Origin: HT1-32 sp040219025
GTDB lineage: Bacteria > Pseudomonadota > Alphaproteobacteria > Rhodospirillales > HT1-32
DNA: 64,000 nt
Direction: 5' to 3'
Assembly (NCBI GenBank): GCA_040219025.1
Contig: JAVJTE010000018.1
Location: 1 to 64,000, forward strand
The notes under the pieces are model-generated. The model ran no database searches, was not told the DNA's origin, and was given only the letters and a program-made list of their open reading frames with translations. The position numbers were made by a program, and so were the translations under genes. Of this stretch, positions 42,453 to 51,695 are shown piece by piece; positions within the stretch are counted from its first letter, which is position 1; each line of letters starts with the position of its first letter.

Positions 42453-43376
42453 TCAGGAGTCCGGATGGAAGACCTTGCCGATGCAGGCCGGAGCGTTCAA
42501 CCGTATTCTCAGGCTGTCACGCGAGATCATGACCAGCACGAGGATGGTTGCCAGATAAGGCAGCATCGACAGGAATTGTGACGGAATATCGACCCCCAGC
42601 CCCTGTATATGCAACTGGGCAATGGTGACGCCGCCGAAAAGGTAGGCCCCGATCAGCACCCAGCCCGGTTTCCAGGTTGCGAAGACGACAAGCGCCAGCG
42701 CAATCCAGCCGCGACCGGCGGTCATGTTCTCGATCCACATCGGGGTATAGGCCAGCGACAGATAGGCCCCGCCAATGCCGGACATCGCACCGCCGAACAT
42801 CACGGCAAGATAACGGATACCGATCACGTGATAGCCGATGGCATGGGCAGCATGGTGGTTTTCACCAACGGCCCGCAGGACCAGCCCGCCGCGGCTGTGG
42901 TTAAGGAACCAGTAAACCGCGCCGACAAGGGCAACAGACAGATAGACCAGCGGGTCGTGCCCGAACAGCACGGGGCCGATCAGCGGGAGATCACTGATCA
43001 CCGGGATTGCCAGTTTGGGCAGGGCATCCATCGGGGTGCCGACAAAGTCCTGTCCGATCAGGGCGCTGAGCCCGACACCGAACAGGGTGAGCGCGAGGCC
43101 GGAGGCAACCTGGTTGGCCAGCATGGTCAGGGTAAGGAAGGCAAACAGCAGCGACATTCCGATCCCGGCCAGCGCCCCGGCGACGACGCCCAGCACCGGG
43201 CTGCCGGTCGCAACGGTGGTGGCGAACCCGGATACCGCGCCCAGCAGCATCATGCCCTCAACCCCGAGATTGAGGACACCGGATTTTTCTGTCACCAGTT
43301 CGCCGGTGGCGGCAAACACCAGCGGTGTTGCGGCGGCAATCATCGACAGCAGAATGGCGGCGGTTGTATCGATCAT
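42453..43376 (-). CDS. Nucleoside ABC transporter permease (second subunit)
   Basis: 307 residues, about 8-10 membrane helices, BPD_transp_2 family. Signature LVTEKSGVLNLGVEGMMLLGA at the N-terminus and LRAVGENHHAAHAIGYHVIG (the EAA-like coupling loop) near residue 175. It overlaps the preceding permease gene by 4 bp and precedes the BMP gene. Pairs with the 370-residue permease to form the channel. Confidence 0.93.
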   Translation of the reverse strand: MIDTTAAILLSMIAAATPLVFAATGELVTEKSGVLNLGVEGMMLLGAVSGFATTVATGSPVLGVVAGALAGIGMSLLFAFLTLTMLANQVASGLALTLFGVGLSALIGQDFVGTPMDALPKLAIPVISDLPLIGPVLFGHDPLVYLSVALVGAVYWFLNHSRGGLVLRAVGENHHAAHAIGYHVIGIRYLAVMFGGAMSGIGGAYLSLAYTPMWIENMTAGRGWIALALVVFATWKPGWVLIGAYLFGGVTIAQLHIQGLGVDIPSQFLSMLPYLATILVLVMISRDSLRIRLNAPACIGKVFHPDS

Positions 43377-44464
43377 TCTGCGCGGGCCTTCACGGTGACA
43401 GGGCGGGCCGCTACCCGCCGGATGCGATAGCGGATCAGCACGTCGGCACTCAGCAGGAAGAACAGCAGCATGCCCTGAAAGACCCCGGTGACCGCAAGCG
43501 GCATCCCCATATCAATCTGTACCGCCTCGCCCCCGATATAGGACAGGGCCATCAGCAGCCCGGCAAACAGGATTCCGACCGGATGCAGACGGCCAAGGAA
43601 GGCGACAATGATCGCGGTAAAGCCATAGCCGGGGGAAATGACCGGCAGAAGCTGGCCGATGGGGCCGGCAACTTCGCTGATACCGGCCAGACCGGCCAGA
43701 CCGCCACTGACCAGCAGGGTGAACCAGATGATTCCCTTCGCGCTGAACCCGGCGAAAGATCCGGCCGAGGGGGTCATGCCGATAACCCGGATCTGGAAAC
43801 CGATCAGGCTGCGGCTCAGCAGCATCCAGGCCGCCAGTACGACAAACAGGGCGATGATCGCCGAAATGCTGACCCGCGACCCCTCGAACAGGATTGGCAG
43901 AGTCGCCGCGTCATGGAAGATGCGTGATTCCGGAAAATTGAATCCGTCCGGATCGCGATAGGGGCCGTTCACCAGATAACTGAGCAGCAGTGTCGCAACA
44001 TAGGTCAGCATCAGGCTGGTCAGGATTTCATTGGCATTGAACCGGGTTTTCAGGAAGGCCGGGATTGCCGCCCAGGCCATGCCGCCGGCAATACCGGTGA
44101 CAATCATCAGCGGCAGCAGCCAGAGACCCTGGCTGTCATGGAACAGCAGCGCCATGCCGCCACCGGCAATGGCTCCGGCGATCAGCTGGCCTTCCGCACC
44201 GATATTCCAGACATTGGCCCGAAACCCGATCGCCAGACCAACGGCACAGAGAATGAGGGGCGTGGCCTTCACCAGCAGTTCGGACATGCCATAGACATCG
44301 CTGACCGGCTTGATGAAGAAGGTGTAGAGCGCGGTTTGCGGCGCGTGACCCATCAGGGCGAACAGACCGGCCCCGAAGAACAGCGTCAGGGCAATGGCAA
44401 TGAACGGGGTGGCATAGATCATGACCTTCGAGCGTTCGCCGCGCGGCTCCAGCTTAAGCAACAT
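43373..44464 (-). CDS. Nucleoside ABC transporter permease (first subunit)
   Basis: About 363 residues from the ATG at 44464 (MLLKLEPRGERSKVMIYATP). BPD_transp_2 family with LAIGFRANVWNIGAEGQLIAG and FQIRVIGMTPSAGSFAGFSA coupling loop. It overlaps the ATPase gene end (44454) by a few codons and the next permease by 4 bp, so all are translationally linked. Confidence 0.92.
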   Translation of the reverse strand: MLLKLEPRGERSKVMIYATPFIAIALTLFFGAGLFALMGHAPQTALYTFFIKPVSDVYGMSELLVKATPLILCAVGLAIGFRANVWNIGAEGQLIAGAIAGGGMALLFHDSQGLWLLPLMIVTGIAGGMAWAAIPAFLKTRFNANEILTSLMLTYVATLLLSYLVNGPYRDPDGFNFPESRIFHDAATLPILFEGSRVSISAIIALFVVLAAWMLLSRSLIGFQIRVIGMTPSAGSFAGFSAKGIIWFTLLVSGGLAGLAGISEVAGPIGQLLPVISPGYGFTAIIVAFLGRLHPVGILFAGLLMALSYIGGEAVQIDMGMPLAVTGVFQGMLLFFLLSADVLIRYRIRRVAARPVTVKARAE

Positions 44465-45986
44465 CTGCTGTCTCCGCTGCGGCATCTGCGCCGCCCATCA
44501 GCAGACCGATTTCCTCAATCGTGGTCTCCGACGTGGGGCGTGCGCTGCTGAGCCGTCCGTGATGTATGACCGCGATCCGGTCGGTGATTTCAAACAGCTC
44601 GTCCAGATCCTGCGAGATCACCAGAATGGCAGCGCCCCGTCCGCGCAGGTCGATCAGGGCCTGACGGATGGCCGTGGCTGCACCGGCATCGACCCCCCAG
44701 GTGGGCGCGGCGACGATCAGCAATTTCGGATCCTGCATGATTTCACGACCCATGATGAATTTTTGCAGATTTCCGCCGGAAAGGCTGCGTGCCTCGGCCA
44801 TGTCACCACGCGCGCGGACAGCGTAGGTCCGGATGATATCGCGGGCAAAGCTGATCGCTTTTCCAAGGCTGATCATGCCGCCGGAAACCATTCCTTTCTG
44901 CTGGTAACTGCTCAGCAGGGCGTTCTCTGACAACGACATCTCCGGCACCGCACCCTGACCCAGCCTTTCTTCCGGCACGAACCCCATGCCGAGCATCCGG
45001 CGCTGGCGCGGCCCGGTCCAGCCGACACCGACACCGTTGATCCGGATGGCATCGGCAGTCAGGCAGAGTGCCTCGCCGTTCAGGACGTCCAGAAATTCGG
45101 CCTGTCCGTTGCCTGCAACACCGGCGACTCCGACAATTTCGCCGGCCCGCACGGTCAGGGACAGGTCATGCAGATCAATTCCGAACGGCTGATCCCCGGG
45201 GAAAGACAGGCCGGTTATTTCCAGTACCGGCTCACCGGCATTGCCGGCAGCGCCCCGGCGGGACGCACCGACCTCGCTGCCGATCATCAGGGCGGCAAGT
45301 TCGCGTGCTGTTGATGCCTTCGGGTCAGCAAAACCGACAACCTTGCCGCCGCGCAGAATGGTGGCGCGATGGCAGAGCGCCCGGATTTCTTCGAGTTTGT
45401 GGCTGATATAGAGGACGGAACATCCTTCCGCGACCAGTTCGCGCAGGGTCTCGAATAGGCCGTCGGCTTCCTGCGGTGTCAGCACCGATGTCGGCTCGTC
45501 CATGATCAGCAGTTTGGGGTCCTGCAGCAGGCAGCGGACAATCTCGACCCGCTGGCGTTCGCCAACCGACAGGGAATGCACATGGCGGTCCGGATCGATG
45601 GCCAGGCTGTAGCGGCTGGCGATGGTCCGGATCTCCTCGGCCAGACGGTTGAGTGGCGGGTTGCTGTCCAGTCCAAGCGCGATGTTTTCGGCGACGGTGA
45701 GCGAATCGAACAGCGAGAAATGCTGGAACACCATACCGATGCCGAGCCTGCGGGCGGCGGCAGGGGATTCGATCTGGACCGGCTTGCCCTGCCAGAAAAT
45801 CTCGCCTTCGTCCGGCTTCAAAACACCATAGACGATTTTCATCAGGGTCGACTTGCCGGCCCCGTTCTCGCCCAGCAGGGCATGGATTTCGCCCGCTTTG
45901 ACGTCAAGATCAACATGATCGTTGGCAATGCAGCCGGGGAACCGTTTGGTGACCTGCGACAGGGTGAGCAGGGATTCAGCCGTCAT
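44454..45986 (-). CDS. Nucleoside ABC transporter ATPase (duplicated nucleotide-binding domains)
   Basis: 510 residues with two ABC domains. First: Walker A GENGAGKST (39-47), signature LSVGERQRVEIVR, Walker B LLIMDEPTSVLT. Second (from about 255): degenerate Walker A GVAGNGQAEFLD, signature LSGGNLQKFIMGRE, and degenerate Walker B LLIVAAPTWGVD lacking the catalytic Glu, as normal for this YufO/RbsA-like group. It powers the nucleoside importer encoded downstream. First gene of the operon. Confidence 0.93.
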   Translation of the reverse strand: MTAESLLTLSQVTKRFPGCIANDHVDLDVKAGEIHALLGENGAGKSTLMKIVYGVLKPDEGEIFWQGKPVQIESPAAARRLGIGMVFQHFSLFDSLTVAENIALGLDSNPPLNRLAEEIRTIASRYSLAIDPDRHVHSLSVGERQRVEIVRCLLQDPKLLIMDEPTSVLTPQEADGLFETLRELVAEGCSVLYISHKLEEIRALCHRATILRGGKVVGFADPKASTARELAALMIGSEVGASRRGAAGNAGEPVLEITGLSFPGDQPFGIDLHDLSLTVRAGEIVGVAGVAGNGQAEFLDVLNGEALCLTADAIRINGVGVGWTGPRQRRMLGMGFVPEERLGQGAVPEMSLSENALLSSYQQKGMVSGGMISLGKAISFARDIIRTYAVRARGDMAEARSLSGGNLQKFIMGREIMQDPKLLIVAAPTWGVDAGAATAIRQALIDLRGRGAAILVISQDLDELFEITDRIAVIHHGRLSSARPTSETTIEEIGLLMGGADAAAETADVA

Positions 45987-46145
45987 GGCTTCCCCCTGCT
46001 GAACTGTATCAGCCCTCTATAGCGCACGGATAACGTCATTCCTGCGAAGCCGCTCAGCCAAAGTTTTGCCCACCTCCGGCTATTGTAACGGTCGCGACTG
46101 GTCGTGCACCTGCTTTATTGCAATCAGACTGATTCGCGGTGGCGA

Positions 46146-47336
46146 CTATTCTGCCGGCTGTGGCTCTGCGGCGGCGGCCTCTGTCTTGCTGTCGGGTAAC
46201 AGCATGGACGAGAAGGCAACCAGCGTCATCAGCCCGCCAAGCAGCATATAGAGTTCATCAAAGCCGCCATAGCGGGCATGCAGCGTGGCAACCAGCCAGT
46301 AGGCAAGAGCGGCGACCGTCAGACCGAGGGTGTATTTCAGGGCATAGAACCGGGCCCGCCATTCGTTTGCCGAATAATGGCCGACAAGCCAGTCATTGAC
46401 CGGAATCTGGCCAAAGACGGCGAACATCATGCCGAACAGCAGGATCATCAGGAAATAGTCTGATCCGGCTGGGGCCAGAAACAGGAACAGGGCCTGGGTA
46501 GCGGTGACACAGGCCAGAATCCACCGGGCCTCGAACTTTTCGATGAGACTGCCGATAATCAGCTGGGCAATCGAGGCGACGGCGAAGATCAGCATGGCAA
46601 ACAGGCCGATTTCTGAAAGCCGTTCGACAACGCCGCTTGCCCCCTGCTCGATGATCTTCGGCAGTGCGGTCGAGGTGGCATGGAACACCAGTCCGCCCAG
46701 TGTGGCGGCCATCGCCATGGCGAAGAAGATACGTGCCATCAGGCCCTGATTGGTCAGCGCAACAGCCGCTGACTTCCGCTTGGCGATCACCGGGTCGCCC
46801 TGTCGTCCGTAGGTCATTGCATAGATAATGCCGATGATGACCGAGATCGCACCGGGGATGAAGAAGGCATATTTCCAGCCGATCAGCTCGGTAATTGTCG
46901 CGGCAGTCACGGCGGCGGCGGCCAGCCCGAGATTGCCCCAGACACCGTTGACCGCAAGGTCGCGCCCGGCATTTTCTGCACCGGAGAAGACCATCGCAAT
47001 GCCGACGGGATGATAGATCGCAGCAAAGATACCGATGGCCAGCATACCCATGCCGATCTGAAAGGGTGTTGTGGCAAAGCCCGCACCGATGGCGGAAAGC
47101 CCGATTCCGATGAAGAAAACCGAAATCATGCCATGGCGGCTCCACCGGTCACCCAGCCAGCCCATCGGAATGGAGGCGGCACCAAAGGCGAAAACACCGA
47201 GAGAGCCGTAAATCAGCAGATCGTCATAGGCAAACGACCATTCATCCTGCAACGCCAGCACGACCGTCGGATAGATCAGAATGAACATATGATCGAGGAA
47301 ATGGCCGATATTCAGGAACATGAAATGTTTGCGCAT
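46146..47336 (-). CDS. MFS transporter
   Basis: About 396 residues from the ATG at 47336 (MRKHFMFLNIGHFLDHMFIL). Twelve membrane helices, motif A variant SIPMGWLGDRWSRHGMISV, and AIYHPVGIAMVFSGAENAGR. The N-terminal GHFLDHMFILIYP pattern is typical of the fosmidomycin-resistance (Fsr)-like branch, but the cargo is unknown. Divergent from an AraC regulator, which may control it. Confidence 0.88.
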   Translation of the reverse strand: MRKHFMFLNIGHFLDHMFILIYPTVVLALQDEWSFAYDDLLIYGSLGVFAFGAASIPMGWLGDRWSRHGMISVFFIGIGLSAIGAGFATTPFQIGMGMLAIGIFAAIYHPVGIAMVFSGAENAGRDLAVNGVWGNLGLAAAAVTAATITELIGWKYAFFIPGAISVIIGIIYAMTYGRQGDPVIAKRKSAAVALTNQGLMARIFFAMAMAATLGGLVFHATSTALPKIIEQGASGVVERLSEIGLFAMLIFAVASIAQLIIGSLIEKFEARWILACVTATQALFLFLAPAGSDYFLMILLFGMMFAVFGQIPVNDWLVGHYSANEWRARFYALKYTLGLTVAALAYWLVATLHARYGGFDELYMLLGGLMTLVAFSSMLLPDSKTEAAAAEPQPAE

Positions 47337-47430
47337 GGTCTTGCCGGGGCTCCGCTGATGATGTGTATGTGAAGCAGCCCCTTGAATAGCAGCTTGCCTG
47401 GCTAGCTGTCTCAAGACAGAATGCCATATT

Positions 47431-48216
47431 ATGTCGCCAAACAGACAAATATCGGGTCCAACCATCGACCCGCCGGTCCGTGACTGGGATGGCCCGCTCT
47501 ATGCCCGGGCCCGGGTCTATTCCTCCGGTCACAGACTGCCACCTCACAGCCATCCGACGGCGCAGCTGCTTTATGCGGCATCCGGCGTGATGACGGTGAT
47601 GTCGGAAAAGGGCATCTGGGTTGCCCCGCCGCAGCGTGCGGTCTGGGTGCCGGTGCATACCGACCATGAGACGATGGTGCGGGCCGAACTGTCGCTGCAT
47701 TCGCTTTATATCCGCCCCGAGGCTGCCGGCTGGATGCCGGATGAACCGGCTGTGGTCAAGGTGACGCCATTATTGCGGGCGCTGATTCTGGCGGCTATTG
47801 ACCTGCCGGCGCATTTTGCCCCGGGGGGACGGGAAGAACGCATTCAGGCACTGATTCTGGACGAGATGCGGGCACTGGCCACCACCCCGCTGCATTTGCC
47901 GGAACCGGCGGACAGACGACTGCGGCTGATGACCGATGCCCTGCGGGCCAACCCGGCTGACCCCCGGGGACTTTCTGAGTGGGCGGCGACGGCCGGGGCG
48001 AGCGAGCGGACACTGGCCCGGCTGTTCGTTGCGGAAACCGGCATGACCTTCGCCGAATGGCGGCGGCAGGCCCGGCTGCTGGTTGCACTCTCGGCTCTGG
48101 CGGAGGGTGTGCCGGTGACACAGGTCGCCTTTGATGTCGGCTATGAAAGCCCGTCCGCCTTTGTTGCGATGTTTCGCCGCAGTCTCGGGCAGACCCCGGC
48201 ACGCTATTTCGACTGA
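47431..48216 (+). CDS. AraC-family regulator with N-terminal cupin
   Basis: 261 residues. Residues 20-90 form a cupin sensor (RLPPHSHPTAQLLYAASGVM, PPQRAVWVPVHTDHE). The C-terminal AraC HTH pair runs from about 165: LSEWAATAGASERTLARLFV and VTQVAFDVGYESPSAFVAMF. Likely regulator of the divergent MFS gene (starts about 95 bp apart). Similar to NimR-type regulators that pair with an MFS exporter. Confidence 0.9.
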   Translation: MSPNRQISGPTIDPPVRDWDGPLYARARVYSSGHRLPPHSHPTAQLLYAASGVMTVMSEKGIWVAPPQRAVWVPVHTDHETMVRAELSLHSLYIRPEAAGWMPDEPAVVKVTPLLRALILAAIDLPAHFAPGGREERIQALILDEMRALATTPLHLPEPADRRLRLMTDALRANPADPRGLSEWAATAGASERTLARLFVAETGMTFAEWRRQARLLVALSALAEGVPVTQVAFDVGYESPSAFVAMFRRSLGQTPARYFD

Positions 48217-48300
48217 AATATCGGGTTCTCCGAACATCGCCGACGCTGACAGCAGGTCTGCACAAGAAATCGCTTCACGCCCGGGTTATTTTGATTTATC

Positions 48301-48320
48301 TGTTATGTTATAACATAACA
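48301..48320. promoter_or_regulatory. Zur-box palindrome upstream of the zinc operon
   Basis: A perfect 20-bp palindrome (TGTTATGTTA then its reverse complement) ends 17 bp before the ATG of the ZnuA-like gene. It matches the TGTTAT/ATAACA core of proteobacterial Zur operators. Repression by zinc-bound Zur is expected. It is the only such site noticed in the window. Confidence 0.85.
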
Positions 48321-48337
48321 ATTCAGGTTGACCGGTC

Positions 48338-49315
48338 ATGTGGCGTCTCTTCTTTTCAGCTTTTCTGCTGATTTCAACTTTCTCGTGGACTGCATCTGCG
48401 ACAACGGCAGGGCCGCGGGTGGTTGTCTCGATTCCGCCACTGCACAGCATTGTCGCGAGGGTAATGCAGGATGTGGGTGAACCGGCGCTGCTGGTCTCCG
48501 GCGGTGCATCCCCGCATGCCTTTACCCTGAAACCTTCACAGGCCCGGCTGCTTCAGGAAGCAGATATGGTGGTCTATGCAGGACCCGCGCTGGAACGTTT
48601 CCTTGAACATACACTGGAAAACGCCCGCGCCGGATCCCGGATCGTCGAGGCGATGGAGCTGGAGGGGGTGACGGTCGTCGCCCGCCGGGAAGGCGGGATA
48701 TGGGAAGCTGGTGATGATCATGGACATGGACATGATCACGGGAAAGCCGGAAAGCATGATGATCACAAGAAGGCCGGTGAACATGCCGGACATGATCATC
48801 ACGGCGCTGATCCGCATATCTGGCTTGATCCGCATAATGCCGGGGCGATAGCCCTGCAGGTGGCGGAACATCTGTCGGTACTGGATCCGGGTCATGCGGA
48901 AACCTATCGACGCAATGCCGGAGAATTCACCGCCGAGCTGGAAGCGCTGGAAGCCCGGCTGGAGGCTGTTGTGAAGCCGGTTGCGGGCCGGAAATATGTC
49001 GTCTTCCACGATGCCTACCGGTATTTCGAGGATCACTTTGGCCTGAAACCGGCCGGGGCGGTCACACTGAATCCGGACAGCACGCCGGGTGCAGCGCAGG
49101 TGCTTGAGATTGCTGAACTGATCAGGACCCGTGGTGCGGTCTGCCTGTTTGCGGAACCGCAGTTTGAACCGCGACTGGTCCGTCGTCTGGCCGAAGGTGG
49201 CGAGGTTCGTGTCGGCGTTCTCGATCCTCTCGGAGCGGATCTGGAACCCGGTCCGGCTCTCTATCCGGCGCTGATGACAAGACTGGCAGAGGCGCTGGCT
49301 GCCTGCCTCCGGTAG
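48338..49315 (+). CDS. znuA: ZnuA-like zinc-binding periplasmic protein
   Basis: 325 residues. Signal peptide MWRLFFSAFLLISTFSWTAS. Cluster A-I zinc-binding features: first His in SIPPLHSIVARVM, SPHAFTLKPSQAR, a His/Asp-rich loop (DHGHGHDHGKAGKHDDHKKA, about 128-160), then DPHIWLDPHNAGAIA and VFHDAYRYFEDHFG. It captures periplasmic zinc. No znuB or znuC follows; instead come DUF1007 and a NicO-like permease. Preceded by a Zur-box palindrome. Confidence 0.93.
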   Translation: MWRLFFSAFLLISTFSWTASATTAGPRVVVSIPPLHSIVARVMQDVGEPALLVSGGASPHAFTLKPSQARLLQEADMVVYAGPALERFLEHTLENARAGSRIVEAMELEGVTVVARREGGIWEAGDDHGHGHDHGKAGKHDDHKKAGEHAGHDHHGADPHIWLDPHNAGAIALQVAEHLSVLDPGHAETYRRNAGEFTAELEALEARLEAVVKPVAGRKYVVFHDAYRYFEDHFGLKPAGAVTLNPDSTPGAAQVLEIAELIRTRGAVCLFAEPQFEPRLVRRLAEGGEVRVGVLDPLGADLEPGPALYPALMTRLAEALAACLR

Positions 49316-49360
49316 TATCTGTCAGGACTGGAATTCCGCTCCGCATGCGATTACATTCCG

Positions 49361-49951
49361 GTGATGACAGCTATACGTTCTTTTCTTGCCACATGTCTGT
49401 GTCTGGTCGGGTTTTCCGCGGCGGCGGTCGCTCATCCGCATGTCTGGGTTGATGTCACGACCGAGATGGTCAGTCCGCCGGGCAAGCCGCTGGAACTGGT
49501 GATGCGCTGGCGTATGGATGAATTCCTGTCGTCGGCATTGCTGGAGGATTTCGACCAGGATCGCGACGGCAAGCTGACTGAGACGGAAATCGACGCGATG
49601 CGGGATACGGCCTTCCGGGCGCTGGAAGGTGGTCATTACTTTACGATCGTGGTTGCGAACGGGCAGGATCACAAGCCTTCCGGTGCAGGAGAGTTCACGG
49701 CAGTCGCCGGGGATGGCATTGTCACCTATCAGTTTACCCTGACGTTCAGCGATCTGCCGGCGGCGCAAACCACAAAATGGGACCTGTTTGTCTATGACGC
49801 GGAAAATTATGTGGATTTCCAGTTTGTCGCGGACCGTCCTTCCGTGGTTCCGGGCAGTTGCACGTCCAGTCTGGAGGACGCGCCGGAGCGCACCTACTAT
49901 TCGGGACTGCTGTTCGCCCGCAAAGTCCGCATTAACTGCGCTGGCAGCTAG
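49361..49951 (+). CDS. DUF1007-family periplasmic protein
   Basis: 196 residues with a signal peptide (SFLATCLCLVGFSAAAVA) and a mature N-terminus HPHVWVDVTTEMV typical of DUF1007 (COG3683). The DQDRDGKLTETEID stretch resembles an EF-hand-like loop. Such proteins are usually encoded beside NicO-like permeases and are thought to bind or pass divalent metal. It lies between the ZnuA-like gene and the NicO gene, so probably handles zinc here. Confidence 0.9.
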   Translation: MMTAIRSFLATCLCLVGFSAAAVAHPHVWVDVTTEMVSPPGKPLELVMRWRMDEFLSSALLEDFDQDRDGKLTETEIDAMRDTAFRALEGGHYFTIVVANGQDHKPSGAGEFTAVAGDGIVTYQFTLTFSDLPAAQTTKWDLFVYDAENYVDFQFVADRPSVVPGSCTSSLEDAPERTYYSGLLFARKVRINCAGS

Positions 49952-50915
49952 TTTTTTTCTGATTCTCGCTGTCGCGGGAACGGAACCGGCAGGCGCACAG
50001 GGCTATTTCGGACCGGGTGCGGGCAAACCGTCTGAAACATCCGCACAATCCGAACACTGGCTGCCGGCACCACTGGTCGCGGCGGGTCGCGAGATTGCCG
50101 CCTATCAGAACCGGTTTTCCCGTGAACTGCGCACAGCCGTTTCTGACCATCAGGGCGGCGTGGGCCTCGCCGGTGCCGCCAGCGTCATTTTTCTCTCCTT
50201 CCTCTATGGCATTTTCCATGCGGCCGGGCCGGGGCACGGCAAGATGGTGACCGTTACCTACCTGCTGACCCGGCGCGGGCGGATATCCGGCGGGCTGGCA
50301 CTGGCGGGGGGAATTGCGTTCGTTCAGGCGGTCTCGGCGATACTGATCGTCGGCGGCCTGTCATGGGTGCTGGGGGCGACCTCGCGAGAGGTCATCGGTA
50401 TGGCCACGACTGTCGAGACCGGCAGCTATATCATTGTCGTTGCGGTCGGCCTGTTCATGCTGGTCAACATTCTCCGTGGCCGGGACGCCTGCGGCCATAA
50501 TCATGAGCATGACGCCGGGGATCATCATCACCACCACGACCACGATCATGCTTCCGGGCACGGAACCGCATCGGATAATACCGCGTCCGAGCGGGGGAAT
50601 ATCGTGGGATTGTCGCTTGCTTCCGGACTGCGTCCCTGTACCGGTGCCATTCTGGTCCTGTTGTTTACCCTGGCGAACGGGGTGTTCCTGCTGGGTGTGG
50701 TTGCGACATTGTTCATGGGGCTTGGTGTTGCGATCACCATTGCCCTGATCGGAATGGGCTCAATCGCGGCACAGCGGGGATTGTTCTGCCTGCTGCCACA
50801 GGGTGGCGGCGCCAGACTCAGCCGGTATCTCGGTGCTGCCGGTGCCCTGCTGGTCATGCTGATGGGGATGGCGTTGCTGCTGGGTGTCATCAGCGGCGGC
50901 GCTGCGGTTGCCTGA
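49788..50915 (+). CDS. NicO/RcnA-like metal permease
   Basis: The frame runs from ATG 49788 but the first 45-50 codons overlap DUF1007 in another frame and read poorly. The credible protein begins near 49923-49941 with a signal-like ALTALAASFFLILAVAGTE; no ATG, GTG or TTG lies there, so the start is unresolved (a CTG at 49941 is possible). After that come six helices, HAAGPGHGKMVTVTYLLTRR (HxxxGPGHGK family motif), a His-rich loop (CGHNHEHDAGDHHHHHDHDH), and ASGLRPCTGAILVLLF. Same operon as the ZnuA-like and DUF1007 genes, suggesting zinc transport under Zur control. Confidence 0.85.
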   Translation: MSMTRKIMWISSLSRTVLPWFRAVARPVWRTRRSAPTIRDCCSPAKSALTALAASFFLILAVAGTEPAGAQGYFGPGAGKPSETSAQSEHWLPAPLVAAGREIAAYQNRFSRELRTAVSDHQGGVGLAGAASVIFLSFLYGIFHAAGPGHGKMVTVTYLLTRRGRISGGLALAGGIAFVQAVSAILIVGGLSWVLGATSREVIGMATTVETGSYIIVVAVGLFMLVNILRGRDACGHNHEHDAGDHHHHHDHDHASGHGTASDNTASERGNIVGLSLASGLRPCTGAILVLLFTLANGVFLLGVVATLFMGLGVAITIALIGMGSIAAQRGLFCLLPQGGGARLSRYLGAAGALLVMLMGMALLLGVISGGAAVA

Positions 50916-50972
50916 AGCGGACGCAACGGTTATCACCCGGTATCCTGCCGGGCAGCCTGAAAACGGACACTG

Positions 50973-51632
50973 ATGCGCCTTGATGATTTTGACGGTGTTG
51001 TCTTCGACCTTGACGGCACGATTCTGGATTCCGAACGTATCTATCATGCGGTCTGGATGGATGCTGCCGGGGCGCTCCGCCTGCGCTCCGACGCAGAGTT
51101 TTTTCGCAGTCTTCTGGGACTGAGTTTTCCGGCAGCGATTGAGAAAGCCGCCGTCTTTTTCGGACCGGACTTTGACCCGGCCGAATTCGACCGGGTAAGC
51201 CGCGACGCGGTTGAGGAACGCCTGAAGGCCGGAATTCCGCTGAAGCCGGGGGTTGGTGATCTGATCGAGACCTTTGCCACGGCGGGCCTGCCGCTGGCGA
51301 TTGCCACGTCATCGCGCCGGATATCCATCGACCGGCATCTGGCGCCACATGGTCTGGTCAGCGCGTTCCGGGCAATTGTCACGCAGGAGGATGTCCGCTC
51401 AACCAAGCCGCATCCGGAACCCTATCTGACAGCGGTGGGCAGAATCGGCGGCCTGCCGGAGCGGTGCCTTGCGATTGAGGATTCTGCGAACGGTGTCCGG
51501 TCTGCGGTTGCCGCCGGTCTGTCGGTCGTTGCAATTCCGGATATCGCCCATCTGCCGGAGGAGCTGGCGGCGGACTGCTTTCATGTGCTGGAAAGTCTGG
51601 CGGATCTGCAGGGCCTCATCAGAACGGACTGA
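50973..51632 (+). CDS. HAD-family phosphatase (beta-phosphoglucomutase-like)
   Basis: 219 residues. Motif I VFDLDGTILDSE with the nucleophile Asp, motif II ATSSRR, motif III Lys in STKPHPEPYL, and motif IV AIEDSANGVRSA. The alpha-helical cap after motif I fits the C1 subfamily (phosphosugar phosphatases and mutases). Substrate unknown. It lies 58 bp after the NicO gene on the same strand and is convergent on the CDP-alcohol phosphatidyltransferase gene. Confidence 0.9.
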   Translation: MRLDDFDGVVFDLDGTILDSERIYHAVWMDAAGALRLRSDAEFFRSLLGLSFPAAIEKAAVFFGPDFDPAEFDRVSRDAVEERLKAGIPLKPGVGDLIETFATAGLPLAIATSSRRISIDRHLAPHGLVSAFRAIVTQEDVRSTKPHPEPYLTAVGRIGGLPERCLAIEDSANGVRSAVAAGLSVVAIPDIAHLPEELAADCFHVLESLADLQGLIRTD

Positions 51633-51673
51633 AGGAGGGGGGAATTCCTGCCGCAGAACCGGTAAAGAAAAGA

Positions 51674-51695
51674 CCCGGTGAACGAATTCACCGGG
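51674..51695. terminator. Hairpin between convergent HAD and CDP-alcohol phosphatidyltransferase genes
   Basis: An 8-bp perfect stem (51674-51681 with 51688-51695) with a 6-base loop. On the minus strand it is followed by a T-rich TCTTTTCTTT tract, so it could terminate leftward transcripts; on the plus strand it lies 42 bp after the HAD stop without a T-run. Confidence 0.6.

Noticed and set aside
44454..45986. Second nucleotide-binding domain of the nucleoside ATPase seen as decayed
   Set aside because: Degenerate second Walker motifs are normal for this duplicated ATPase group, so this is not evidence of a pseudogene.
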